In this document: positions 1-5,724 of the stretch, piece after piece
Position numbering within the stretch: the stretch's first letter is position 1
Layout: each line of letters starts with the position of its first letter
NCBI GenBank assembly: GCA_021162285.1
Contig: JAGGYZ010000126.1
Span: forward strand, 1-5,724
DNA from: Candidatus Fermentibacteraceae bacterium
GTDB taxonomy: Bacteria; Fermentibacterota; Fermentibacteria; Fermentibacterales; JCC-6
Reading direction: 5' to 3'
DNA length: 5,724 nt
The notes under the pieces: generated by a model
Databases searched by the model: none
Told to the model about the DNA's origin: nothing
The model's input: the letters and a program-made list of their open reading frames with translations, nothing else
Made by a program: the position numbers and the translations under genes

Positions 1-1012
1 CTTTACCGTATGCTTTTTCCAGTCTTTCATTGATCTCTACCAGTTGTTTGGCTTGTTCTGTAACAGTACCCTGAAGGGATTCAATCTTCATCTGAAGGAC
101 GTTACTTTTGCCCTCTGCTTCTACTTTAATGAAAGCTTCATTCTTCTCTGCGATCTCATTCAATCTGTCAGAGGTATCTTTAACTGCTTTGCTAACGCGT
201 GTTTCAAGTTCTTTTGGGAAAGCTGTAACTTTTGCTTCAAGATCTTTCATGTGCGTTTCTCTTTCTGCTACACCGGTTTCCCGGTCATGCAGATCTTTCT
301 CTTTTTCCTTGACGGATTTCTCAAAGTCTTCCTTATCAAGAGCCAGTTGCTTCTTCTGTTTTTCCTTTTCATCCATCAACTGGTTTCTGGCCAGATCCTG
401 TTCTCGATTGAAATTGTACTCAAATTCTTCCTTTTGCCGCTGGCGCAGTTTTTTCTCCTGCTCGTTTTTCTCTCTGGTGGATTCCTGAGCCGCTTGTTTT
501 TCTTTGTTCCACTGGATGCGGGTTGATTGAATGTCATCATCGAGAAGTTGTTTTCTGGCATTCATTTCAATATCAAACGCTTCTTTTTTTCTGGACATTT
601 CGGCTTCGTACTCTAACTTCTTCTGGTTCTGGGCTCCGATCAATGCCGCCAGTGCATGAGCTGATCTTTCTATTTCAAAAATTTCCCTGAGTTCACCATC
701 CTTTATTACGATGGCTTCCTGGATCTTCTTGTACTTCTCGGTTTCCACTTCAATATTCTCAGAGATTTGCGTAAGTGATTTGCTCATCTCTACTCGCAAG
801 TCATTTATTTCCGTCAGTATGCTTTTCTCGGCAACGGCATCGGCAACCTTAACTACTTCTACTGTTTTTTTCTTTTCAAGTATTACTTCGGGTTTAAGCT
901 CGCTCTGGGCCCTGGCTTCCAATTGATCCACCAGGTCGTTGTAGGCTTCAATTATCTCTTTCTTGGTGTTGGACATCGAAACATCGGTATCTGTTTTCTT
1001 TTTAGCAACCAT
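1..1012 (-). CDS. Charged cytoplasmic coiled-coil protein, function unknown (C-terminus off the window)
   Basis: The frame is open for 337 codons from ATG at 1012 and runs off the left edge, so the C-terminus is missing. The start is supported by AAAGG six bases upstream. The protein is nearly all predicted helix, rich in Glu, Lys, Gln and Arg, with one Trp (W168), no Cys, no signal peptide and no membrane segment, so it should be cytoplasmic. A Lys-rich N-terminus leads into a helix (about 18-37), a Pro-containing linker (P41), a heptad-like stretch (about 58-115), a less charged patch (AHALAALIGAQ, 118-128), then a long charged coiled coil (about 130-262). A Pro break in AFPKEL (264-269) precedes a last helix ending in AYGK. 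This layout resembles uncharacterised 'myosin heavy chain-like' proteins I recall from cyanobacteria and other bacteria. From memory that family ends shortly after AYxKVQ, so perhaps only 10-20 codons are missing (unverified). A structural or scaffolding role is a guess. The 308-base gap separates it from the helicase operon. Confidence 0.85.
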   Translation of the reverse strand, partial: MVAKKKTDTDVSMSNTKKEIIEAYNDLVDQLEARAQSELKPEVILEKKKTVEVVKVADAVAEKSILTEINDLRVEMSKSLTQISENIEVETEKYKKIQEAIVIKDGELREIFEIERSAHALAALIGAQNQKKLEYEAEMSRKKEAFDIEMNARKQLLDDDIQSTRIQWNKEKQAAQESTREKNEQEKKLRQRQKEEFEYNFNREQDLARNQLMDEKEKQKKQLALDKEDFEKSVKEKEKDLHDRETGVAERETHMKDLEAKVTAFPKELETRVSKAVKDTSDRLNEIAEKNEAFIKVEAEGKSNVLQMKIESLQGTVTEQAKQLVEINERLEKAYGK

Positions 1013-1018
1013 GATGAA

Positions 1019-1023
1019 CCTTT
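1019..1023 (-). promoter_or_regulatory. Ribosome binding site of the coiled-coil gene
   Basis: On the minus strand the sequence reads AGAAAGG, six bases, then ATG at 1012. AAAGG at this spacing is a normal Shine-Dalgarno site and fixes the start codon. It adjoins a small palindrome, CTGAGTCAG (1024-1032). Confidence 0.65.
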
Positions 1024-1037
1024 CTGACTCAGTTAGA

Positions 1038-1056
1038 GAACTATTTAGGATAGTTC
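1038..1056. repeat. Perfect inverted repeat upstream of the coiled-coil gene, possible operator
   Basis: GAACTAT (1038-1044) and ATAGTTC (1050-1056) are perfect 7-bp arms around a 5-base centre. The element lies 26 bases before the coiled-coil start and ends 7 bases before the small ORF's stop codon. The length and spacing fit a dimeric repressor operator. In RNA it would be a weak AU-rich hairpin in the 5' leader. No run of T follows on either strand, so it is not a convincing terminator. The regulator is unknown. Confidence 0.4.
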
Positions 1057-1062
1057 AATGAT

Positions 1063-1194
1063 CTAGTTTACAGATGGAAACATAACACAAACACAAGCTG
1101 CAGGCATGATTAAGGTGCTGAATTTTTGCGGAGATTGCTCCCCAAATTTGTTGTACTTAATGATCATTGCCCAGTCGCAATTATAAAATTTCAT
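1063..1194 (-). CDS. Possible 43-residue small ORF in the intergenic spacer
   Basis: ATG at 1194 opens 43 codons ending in TAG at 1063-1065. An in-frame TGA lies two codons upstream, so the start is well bounded. AGGA at 1203-1206 is 8 bases before the ATG, a good Shine-Dalgarno spacing. The peptide begins MKFYNCDWAMIIKYNKF and ends MPAACVCVMFPSVN. It has three Cys (6, 34, 36), one Trp (8) and a hydrophobic C-terminal third. There is no clear signal peptide or transmembrane helix. I recognise no family with certainty. The ORF fills much of the spacer between the helicase operon and the coiled-coil gene and is on their strand. It may be a real small protein, the remains of a gene, or chance reading of an intergenic repeat. 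A frame this length can occur by chance; only the ribosome-site spacing and its place in the gap favour it. Confidence 0.3.
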   Translation of the reverse strand: MKFYNCDWAMIIKYNKFGEQSPQKFSTLIMPAACVCVMFPSVN

Positions 1195-1198
1195 AATT
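1179..1198. repeat. AT-rich near-perfect 20-bp palindrome over the small ORF start
   Basis: Plus strand 1179-1198 reads AATTATAAAATTTCATAATT. Arms AATTAT and ATAATT and a central AAATTT pair perfectly except for one position, which would be a G-U wobble in minus-strand RNA. The ATG of the small ORF (1192-1194) lies in one arm. The minus-strand reading also contains a perfect -10-like TATAAT (1180-1185), but no good -35 lies 16-18 bases upstream. It could be an operator, a weak RNA hairpin covering the start codon, or chance in an AT-rich spacer. Confidence 0.3.
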
Positions 1199-1320
1199 CA
1201 TTTCCTGTTTGATTTGAGGTTATCAATTTCTGGAATTCTTTTCCTGCGGGGTTGTTTCCGAATACTCAGTACATAAACCAGTTGTCTCTTCAGACATATG
1301 TCGAAATATAGAAGCTGAAA

Positions 1321-3384
1321 TCATCCTCTTTTTTTGAAGATCCCTTTCTTTTCCAATTTCTTTTCAAGAGCTTTGGAGAATTTCTTGTCGGATACTGCAA
1401 TAACAGTATCGGAGATCTGCTCAACCTTTTCGCCACCTGATGATTTTATCTGCAGGGCGGTTTCCCTGTCCGGGCAGGTAAAAAGTATTTTTGTAGATAT
1501 GGAAACTATTCTGCACTGTGATATCCAGTTTTTTACCTGCTCTGTAACATTCGGGGGAACAGGCTTGTGTGACAGTTCTGCCATTGTATCCAGAACATAT
1601 GCTGCGTTAAGACCATGGGAAGCAGCTTTTAGAACACTGCTGCGGGTTATTTTGAAAAGAGTTCCGATACCACTGCTCAGTCGTTCACAGAATTGCCCGA
1701 GTTTTACCTCGGCTCTGGGATTTTGAGTCATGAAGACAATTTCAAAATTGGGTTGAACCAGGATGGAGTGATTTGATTCCTTTGCAACAGGAAGTTTCTT
1801 CAGATTACCTGTAAAGAAAAGACCAGCATCAGAAAGAGATATAGCATAATCGTCTTTTCCATGGATCGGACTGACATTCAGCATGCCGTATGGAGTAGCT
1901 TTGCTAACCATGAATCTGTGAAGAGAGCGAAGCCAGAAGTTAATCATTTCCTCTTTGTCAACGATATTATGAAATTGCCAGTCTGTTGTATTCATGTATG
2001 GTACACCACAGTGCAGAAGAGTGAAAAGCGGATTTTCTGTAAGAATCTGTCTTTCAAAGAATGATGATTCCGTTACCGTGTGCCTTGCATCCGCAAGAAT
2101 TTGAAATGCACCATATAGCGATCCTGCCAGGTTTGGTTGCGTATAGAGAACATCATATTCTTCCCTGATAATCTCGATTTTTGAAAGGCATTCCGAGCCC
2201 GTCGGGAAATTGCCTCTGTTCAGGTTGTAGAATCGTTTATGGTAGTTCTGCTGAGTAAACAGCATTTCTTCAAGACGTTCCCTTTCGGATAATTTAAGCC
2301 AGTCTCTGCCTTCTTTTTCTGCATAAAGATAGTTTCTTTTGTCTCTTTTCTTGCCGTGGATGCTTACCAGATCATGGTTATTCAGAGTTAACATCGCCAA
2401 TCTTACCCGTTCTTCATCTGTGTATGTGTACAGGCGATTGCATTCGGGTGGAAGCTGGTAGAACCTTGATGATATCTCCTTGATAGATTTGGCGTATGGC
2501 TTGTTATCGCTCTGTCTTAGAGGTATGGGACTCATTGAAGCCTCAGTGAGCATAATGGTCATATCATCAATCAGGAAGGGGGGACACGAAGTTACCTGTG
2601 TTTCTGATTTAACCAGCTTGATGGTTTCGGGATTAATGAAACGGTGAATTGAAGGGTGTATTCCGATCACAGGTACATGGATGAATTCAGAGAATGAAAG
2701 AAAAACAAGTACATGCTTTAGAAGCAGATGCATAGCTCTGCTTATTAGTTCAGTATCTTCAGTCCCAACTGTTTCGGTAATTGTTGCCAGCTGGAGAACT
2801 GCAGGACCATCAATCAGTGTTCTTACTATTTTCTGAGCGATAAAGAAATGCTCATCCTCGATTGGCATATTGATGAGGGGGAGTTGTTTGCTTAAATCGT
2901 GCCCAGATCCCCAAACCTGTAAATTATCCGCATCAAGGAACTGTTTCAACCAGTAGGCACTTCCTATTTTTGTGGCAATTTCTTCATAGTTCCTTCTTGT
3001 GCCCCGGTAGTTTGCAGTCAGTGTCACCAGTTCACGATCGGAGTAAAAGAAGTCAAGGTATTCGATAAGATGGTTGATCGAGTCCCCGTTATCATCGTAT
3101 ATATCAGAATTCATCAGACTGTTGAGAAAGGCATGAAACTGTTTTGAGTCTTTTGAGAATTCCGGAGATTCTCCTGTGGGTGAAATTGTTAAGAATCCCT
3201 GTTCTATAAGTGGATCTGAGTCAGTTATAACATTTTCAAAATCCAGAGATCCTGCCGGAGAGACAGCAAACAAATAGTACATCTGTGAATCCTCCGGGAT
3301 ATTTTCCCAGAGCTTACTGAGCCTGAGTATGGCGTTCCAGTCAACTTCAAAGAATTTCACTGCTGTATCCAATCTTGTATTCAT
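1321..3384 (-). CDS. Gene B: large XPB-associated protein with winged-helix-like regions and C-terminal XPB-N/Helicase_C_3 module
   Basis: This 687-residue protein (from ATG at 3384) lacks Walker A, DEAH and other helicase motifs, so it is not an ATPase despite 'helicase' names given to the family. The N-terminal 100 residues are helix-rich. A winged-helix-like stretch around 321-366 ends in GRDWLKLS, a Trp-Leu motif I associate with these proteins. The C-terminal module (about 540-682) begins ILVQPNFEIVF (541-551), continues through FCERL (565-569), KITRSSV (578-584) and VPPNV (609-613), then a strand-rich end and a Lys-rich tail. This matches the XPB/Ssl2 N-terminal domain type (PF13625) and the N-terminus of the adjacent helicase. 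It is probably a DNA- or protein-binding partner of XPB in repair or transcription-linked unwinding (inference). The start is uncertain. GTG at 3396 gives 691 residues with no ribosome site; ATG at 3384 has AGGGG almost touching it; GTG at 3360 would cut the overlap with XPB to 14 bases. Confidence 0.82.
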   Translation of the reverse strand: MNTRLDTAVKFFEVDWNAILRLSKLWENIPEDSQMYYLFAVSPAGSLDFENVITDSDPLIEQGFLTISPTGESPEFSKDSKQFHAFLNSLMNSDIYDDNGDSINHLIEYLDFFYSDRELVTLTANYRGTRRNYEEIATKIGSAYWLKQFLDADNLQVWGSGHDLSKQLPLINMPIEDEHFFIAQKIVRTLIDGPAVLQLATITETVGTEDTELISRAMHLLLKHVLVFLSFSEFIHVPVIGIHPSIHRFINPETIKLVKSETQVTSCPPFLIDDMTIMLTEASMSPIPLRQSDNKPYAKSIKEISSRFYQLPPECNRLYTYTDEERVRLAMLTLNNHDLVSIHGKKRDKRNYLYAEKEGRDWLKLSERERLEEMLFTQQNYHKRFYNLNRGNFPTGSECLSKIEIIREEYDVLYTQPNLAGSLYGAFQILADARHTVTESSFFERQILTENPLFTLLHCGVPYMNTTDWQFHNIVDKEEMINFWLRSLHRFMVSKATPYGMLNVSPIHGKDDYAISLSDAGLFFTGNLKKLPVAKESNHSILVQPNFEIVFMTQNPRAEVKLGQFCERLSSGIGTLFKITRSSVLKAASHGLNAAYVLDTMAELSHKPVPPNVTEQVKNWISQCRIVSISTKILFTCPDRETALQIKSSGGEKVEQISDTVIAVSDKKFSKALEKKLEKKGIFKKRG

Positions 3385-5029
3385 ACCCCTGTTCACAGAG
3401 GAAAAGTTGTCGTTTCATTGCGAATTCCTGTTCCTTGGTGTCATGGCTGACAAGAGAGAAGAAGTGTGCCTGATTCAACCCTTTTTTCGGGCGCAGTATT
3501 CTTCCCAGCCTCTGTGCTTCCTCCTGGCGGGAACCGAATGTGCCGCTTATTTGAATTGCTACACCGGCATCAGGAAGGTCCACGGAAAAATTAGCTACCT
3601 TGGAAACTGCCAGTATTCTGATCTTTCCAGCCCGGAAGTCACCAAAAAGCTGATCTCTCTTCTTCTGGGTTGTTGCTCCGGTAAGAACTGGTACTCCCAG
3701 AGCCTCACCCACTGATTTTACCTGTGAAACATACATCCCGATCACAAGAATCTGCTCTTCCGGAAACTGCGCGATAAGTTTTTTTATTACCGGCAGTTTG
3801 TCAGGATTTTCAGAAGCTATTCGGAACTGAGTTCTTGCATTGGAAACAGCATAGTGCATTCTAAGATCTTCCGGCATGGGAACAAGTATTTCTGTGCAAA
3901 TTGCTTTCGCGATCCATCCGTCATGCTCAAGCTCTTTCCAGGGAATATCTGCTTTTTTCGGACCGATCAAAGCAAAAACATCTTCTTCCAGACCGTCTTC
4001 CCGTACAAGAGTGGCAGTAAGGCCAAGTCGCCGCTTTGCCTGTAATCCGGCAGTTGCCTGGAAAACAGGGGCGGGCAGCATATGTACTTCATCGTAGATA
4101 ATCAGACCCCAGTCTCTTTCATCAAACAGTTCCATGTGTTTGAATTCATCTTCTCTGCTTTTGCGGTATGTCATTATCTGATAAGTGGAGACCGTTACAG
4201 GCTTTATTTCCTTTTTTCGTCCGCTGTATTCGCCTATCTGGTCTTCCGTCAGTGTAGTTTTGTCAAGCAGTTCAGATATCCACTGTCTGACAGCTGTAAC
4301 ATTGGTTGCCAGAATAAGGGTAGATGTTTGAACTTTATCCATGATGGCTGTACCAATTATGGTTTTACCAGCTCCGCAGGGCAGTACAATCACACCTGAA
4401 CCACCCTTGTCTGCGCCGCCTGCGTGGAACAGATTTACAGATTCTGTCTGGTAGGGGCGAAGGGTGAAAGGGAGACCTTCAAGTGTTTCATGACGCAGAC
4501 TGAAAGAAAGTGATTCGCCAGCAGTGTACCCGGCAAGATCTTCAGCGGGATAACCAATTTTTATCAGTGCCTGCTTAAGCCGTCCTCGATTATCTCTGTG
4601 CACTGCAAAGGAACCATCGGGAAGCTTTTTGCCAAGAAAAGGAGTCACCTGACGGTTCAGAGAAATCTCCATGGACAGTGCACGATCATCTGTAACCAGC
4701 AAAAGATCTAACCCCTGCTTGATAATTTTTAAACGTCCGTACCGTGAAGCAAATTCGTTTATTTCAACAAGTACATGGGTGGGTACTTTGTACTTGGAAT
4801 AACCTGTGAGTGTGTCGGTAATTTCGTTAACTTCCACACCTGAAGCACATGCATTCCAGATGGAAAGCGGTGTAAGACGGTATGTGTGTATGTGTTCTGG
4901 GGATTTCACAAGTTCTGCAAATCGCAGCAGTCTGTTGCGGGTTTCAAGGTAAAGAGGGTTGTCTACCTCTATAAGAATCGTGTGGTCGCCCTGTACAATC
5001 AGCGGATTTAAAGGATTGAAGTCGCTCAT
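3347..5029 (-). CDS. XPB/Rad25 (ERCC3)-type SF2 DNA helicase
   Basis: This 560-residue protein is an ATP-dependent 3'-5' superfamily 2 DNA helicase/translocase of the XPB family. Length and layout fit complete bacterial XPB. Residues about 9-160 form the accessory domain: LIVQ-like start, RFAEL (36-40), YRLTPLSIWNA (50-60), then RYGRL (96-100). Helicase domain 1 follows: FTLRPYQ (188-194), Walker A PCGAGKT (217-223), Walker B DEVH (313-316) and LTAT (337-340). The XPB-specific RED motif is R343-E344-D345. A thumb-like insert follows (about 383-412, with RTQFRIASENP). Domain 2 has ILVIGMYVSQV (427-437), KVANFSVDLPDA (477-488) and motif VI QEEAQRLGRILRP (502-514) with both arginine fingers. All catalytic residues are present. 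ATG at 5029 overlaps gene A's stop as ATGA. AAAGGA lies 14 bases upstream, rather far, so translation is probably coupled. Family roles are DNA repair and promoter opening; the bacterial role is less settled. The archaeal partner nuclease Bax1 is not in view. Confidence 0.96.
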   Translation of the reverse strand: MSDFNPLNPLIVQGDHTILIEVDNPLYLETRNRLLRFAELVKSPEHIHTYRLTPLSIWNACASGVEVNEITDTLTGYSKYKVPTHVLVEINEFASRYGRLKIIKQGLDLLLVTDDRALSMEISLNRQVTPFLGKKLPDGSFAVHRDNRGRLKQALIKIGYPAEDLAGYTAGESLSFSLRHETLEGLPFTLRPYQTESVNLFHAGGADKGGSGVIVLPCGAGKTIIGTAIMDKVQTSTLILATNVTAVRQWISELLDKTTLTEDQIGEYSGRKKEIKPVTVSTYQIMTYRKSREDEFKHMELFDERDWGLIIYDEVHMLPAPVFQATAGLQAKRRLGLTATLVREDGLEEDVFALIGPKKADIPWKELEHDGWIAKAICTEILVPMPEDLRMHYAVSNARTQFRIASENPDKLPVIKKLIAQFPEEQILVIGMYVSQVKSVGEALGVPVLTGATTQKKRDQLFGDFRAGKIRILAVSKVANFSVDLPDAGVAIQISGTFGSRQEEAQRLGRILRPKKGLNQAHFFSLVSHDTKEQEFAMKRQLFLCEQGYEYKIGYSSEIL

Positions 5030-5724
5030 TTGGGTAGAATATATCCTTTCTTTCGCAATCTTGCTCTGAATGCTTTTTCATTCTTCTTGCTAAGGACAAC
5101 AGAGGAGTCTCCAGCAGGAAGGCAGATCTTTTTCAGTGAGCTGTCTGATGCAATTGCAGCAGCAGTTACTGAATCATTGCATTTAACAAGAACTGCATCG
5201 CTCACAGATAATATGGATTTGATTTTTCTACTTATATCATCCAGAAATACCACAAGAGTATTGGGCAGCTGATTCTCACTGTGATTTTCAATGAACTCAA
5301 GCAGCTCATCAATTGAATTTCCCTGCTCGATGCTAAGCAGAATTTTTTCTTTACTGATCTCCCAGACCATATCAGAGGTCTGCTCCGCAAACATCTCAAG
5401 AGAATACTGTTCTGTTGCAGTGAGAGAAGAATCACTGACGATAAGTTCCATGTTCGATTGAATCTTGAAAAACTTTCGTTCTTTTATTTTCGGAGGGGCG
5501 TATGAATTGTTCACATCAAGACAGTAAGCACCGAGAGGGTTCAGCCTGACATACAGCAACCCGTCATACCGGCTGCAGAATGCGTGGTTATCAGTACCCC
5601 ACCAGCCATTGAATTCAGGCCAGAGGTAATGGGGGTAAACATAAGCCACGTCAATTAGCCCCAGGGTTGCCAGGTATTCGAACAGAAAAACTCTGGTGTA
5701 TACTTTTTCCAATTCTCCTTCACC
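5026..5724 (-). CDS. Gene A: XPB-associated protein with C-terminal XPB-N/Helicase_C_3 module (N-terminus off the window)
   Basis: The frame is open to the right edge, giving at least 232 residues. TTG at 5712 is a possible start, but GGAG sits only 2-3 bases before it and the frame continues upstream as GEGE. The true start is therefore probably outside, and the full protein may approach gene B in size. Counting from that TTG as residue 1, the first 60 residues look like the end of a winged-helix region (FEYLATLGLIDVAYVYP) followed by WWGT and SRYDGLLYVRLNPLGAY (47-63). The C-terminal module (81-224) begins FFKIQSNMELIV and continues through MFAEQ (107-111), EISKEKILLSIEQGNS (118-133), LP (149-150) and a closing RARLRKKGYI. 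This matches, at low identity, the module in gene B and the N-terminus of XPB. No helicase motifs are visible. Its stop overlaps the XPB start by four bases, tying its expression to the helicase. It is likely a non-catalytic XPB partner (inference). Confidence 0.8.
   Translation of the reverse strand, partial: GEGELEKVYTRVFLFEYLATLGLIDVAYVYPHYLWPEFNGWWGTDNHAFCSRYDGLLYVRLNPLGAYCLDVNNSYAPPKIKERKFFKIQSNMELIVSDSSLTATEQYSLEMFAEQTSDMVWEISKEKILLSIEQGNSIDELLEFIENHSENQLPNTLVVFLDDISRKIKSILSVSDAVLVKCNDSVTAAAIASDSSLKKICLPAGDSSVVLSKKNEKAFRARLRKKGYILPK

Larger units (their letters stand above)
1013..1320. other. Intergenic spacer between the helicase operon and the coiled-coil gene
   Basis: This 308-base gap is the only sizeable non-coding stretch in the window. 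Besides the small ORF and repeats listed separately, it contains two 10-bp palindromes, GACATATGTC (1293-1302) and AATGATCATT (1159-1168), and a short hairpin GGAG-ATTG-CTCC (1130-1141). None is followed by a T-run on the minus strand, so I see no intrinsic terminator for the helicase operon. Transcripts may end by Rho or read through into the coiled-coil gene. No promoter with both good -35 and -10 boxes stands out. Confidence 0.6.

Noticed and set aside
44..526. Long plus-strand ORF rich in Phe and Leu
   Set aside because: It is antisense to the charged coiled-coil gene; Glu/Lys-rich coding DNA read backwards gives Phe/Leu/Ser-rich shadows. No ribosome site or recognisable domain.
1130..1141. 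GGAG-ATTG-CTCC hairpin as an intrinsic terminator
   Set aside because: The stem is only 4 bp, flanking arms pair with an internal loop, and no U tract follows in either direction.
1180..1185. Perfect TATAAT on the minus strand as a -10 box
   Set aside because: No acceptable -35 lies 16-18 bases upstream (the sequence there is ACAGGA-like), and the region is AT-rich. Kept only as a remark under the palindrome.
1293..1302. GACATATGTC palindrome after the gene B stop as a terminator
   Set aside because: The stem is short and AT-rich and no T-run follows on the minus strand.
3329..3715. Plus-strand ORF of 128 codons
   Set aside because: It is antisense to the end of the XPB gene, whose motif VI and C-terminus are well conserved on the minus strand.
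4082..4399. Plus-strand ORF of 105 codons
   Set aside because: It lies opposite the Walker A to Walker B part of the helicase; a shadow frame with no support of its own.
3347..5029. Restriction or defence-system helicase instead of XPB
   Set aside because: The RED motif, thumb-like insert, N-terminal XPB module and the KVANF...RLGRILRP block are specific to XPB; no nuclease, methylase or specificity gene is adjacent.

Overview
The window looks bacterial: dense genes on one strand (minus), short or overlapping junctions, Shine-Dalgarno-like sites, and GC that I estimate by eye in the mid-40s percent. I cannot place it taxonomically. Bacterial-type XPB helicases are scattered over several phyla (Spirochaetes, some Firmicutes, Actinobacteria and uncultured groups), and nothing here decides between them.

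Reading along the minus strand (right to left), a tightly packed helicase cluster comes first. Gene A (5724 to 5026) is cut by the window edge at its N-terminus. It is followed by a complete XPB/Rad25-type SF2 DNA helicase (5029 to 3347) and then gene B, a large helicase-associated protein (3384 to 1321). The A/XPB junction is a 4-base ATGA overlap and the XPB/B junction overlaps by about 38 bases, so the three are almost certainly co-transcribed and translationally coupled. Gene A, the N-terminus of the helicase and the C-terminus of gene B all carry the same divergent module of about 145 to 150 residues (the Pfam 'Helicase_C_3' / XPB-Ssl2 N-terminal type). The helicase is thus flanked by two proteins that share its own accessory domain. 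This recalls eukaryotic TFIIH, where p52/Tfb2 binds the XPB N-terminus through a similar 'clutch' fold. I propose, as inference, that A and B are p52-like partners of the helicase.

A 308-base spacer (1013 to 1320) follows. It has no obvious intrinsic terminator. It holds a possible 43-codon small ORF (1194 to 1063) with a well-spaced AGGA, an AT-rich near-perfect palindrome over that ORF's start, and a perfect 7-bp inverted repeat just upstream of the next gene. The last gene (1012 to the left edge, C-terminus missing) encodes a long, highly charged cytoplasmic coiled-coil protein of a conserved but uncharacterised type. No RNA genes, CRISPR arrays or insertion sequences were seen. Long plus-strand ORFs are antisense shadows of the minus-strand genes.
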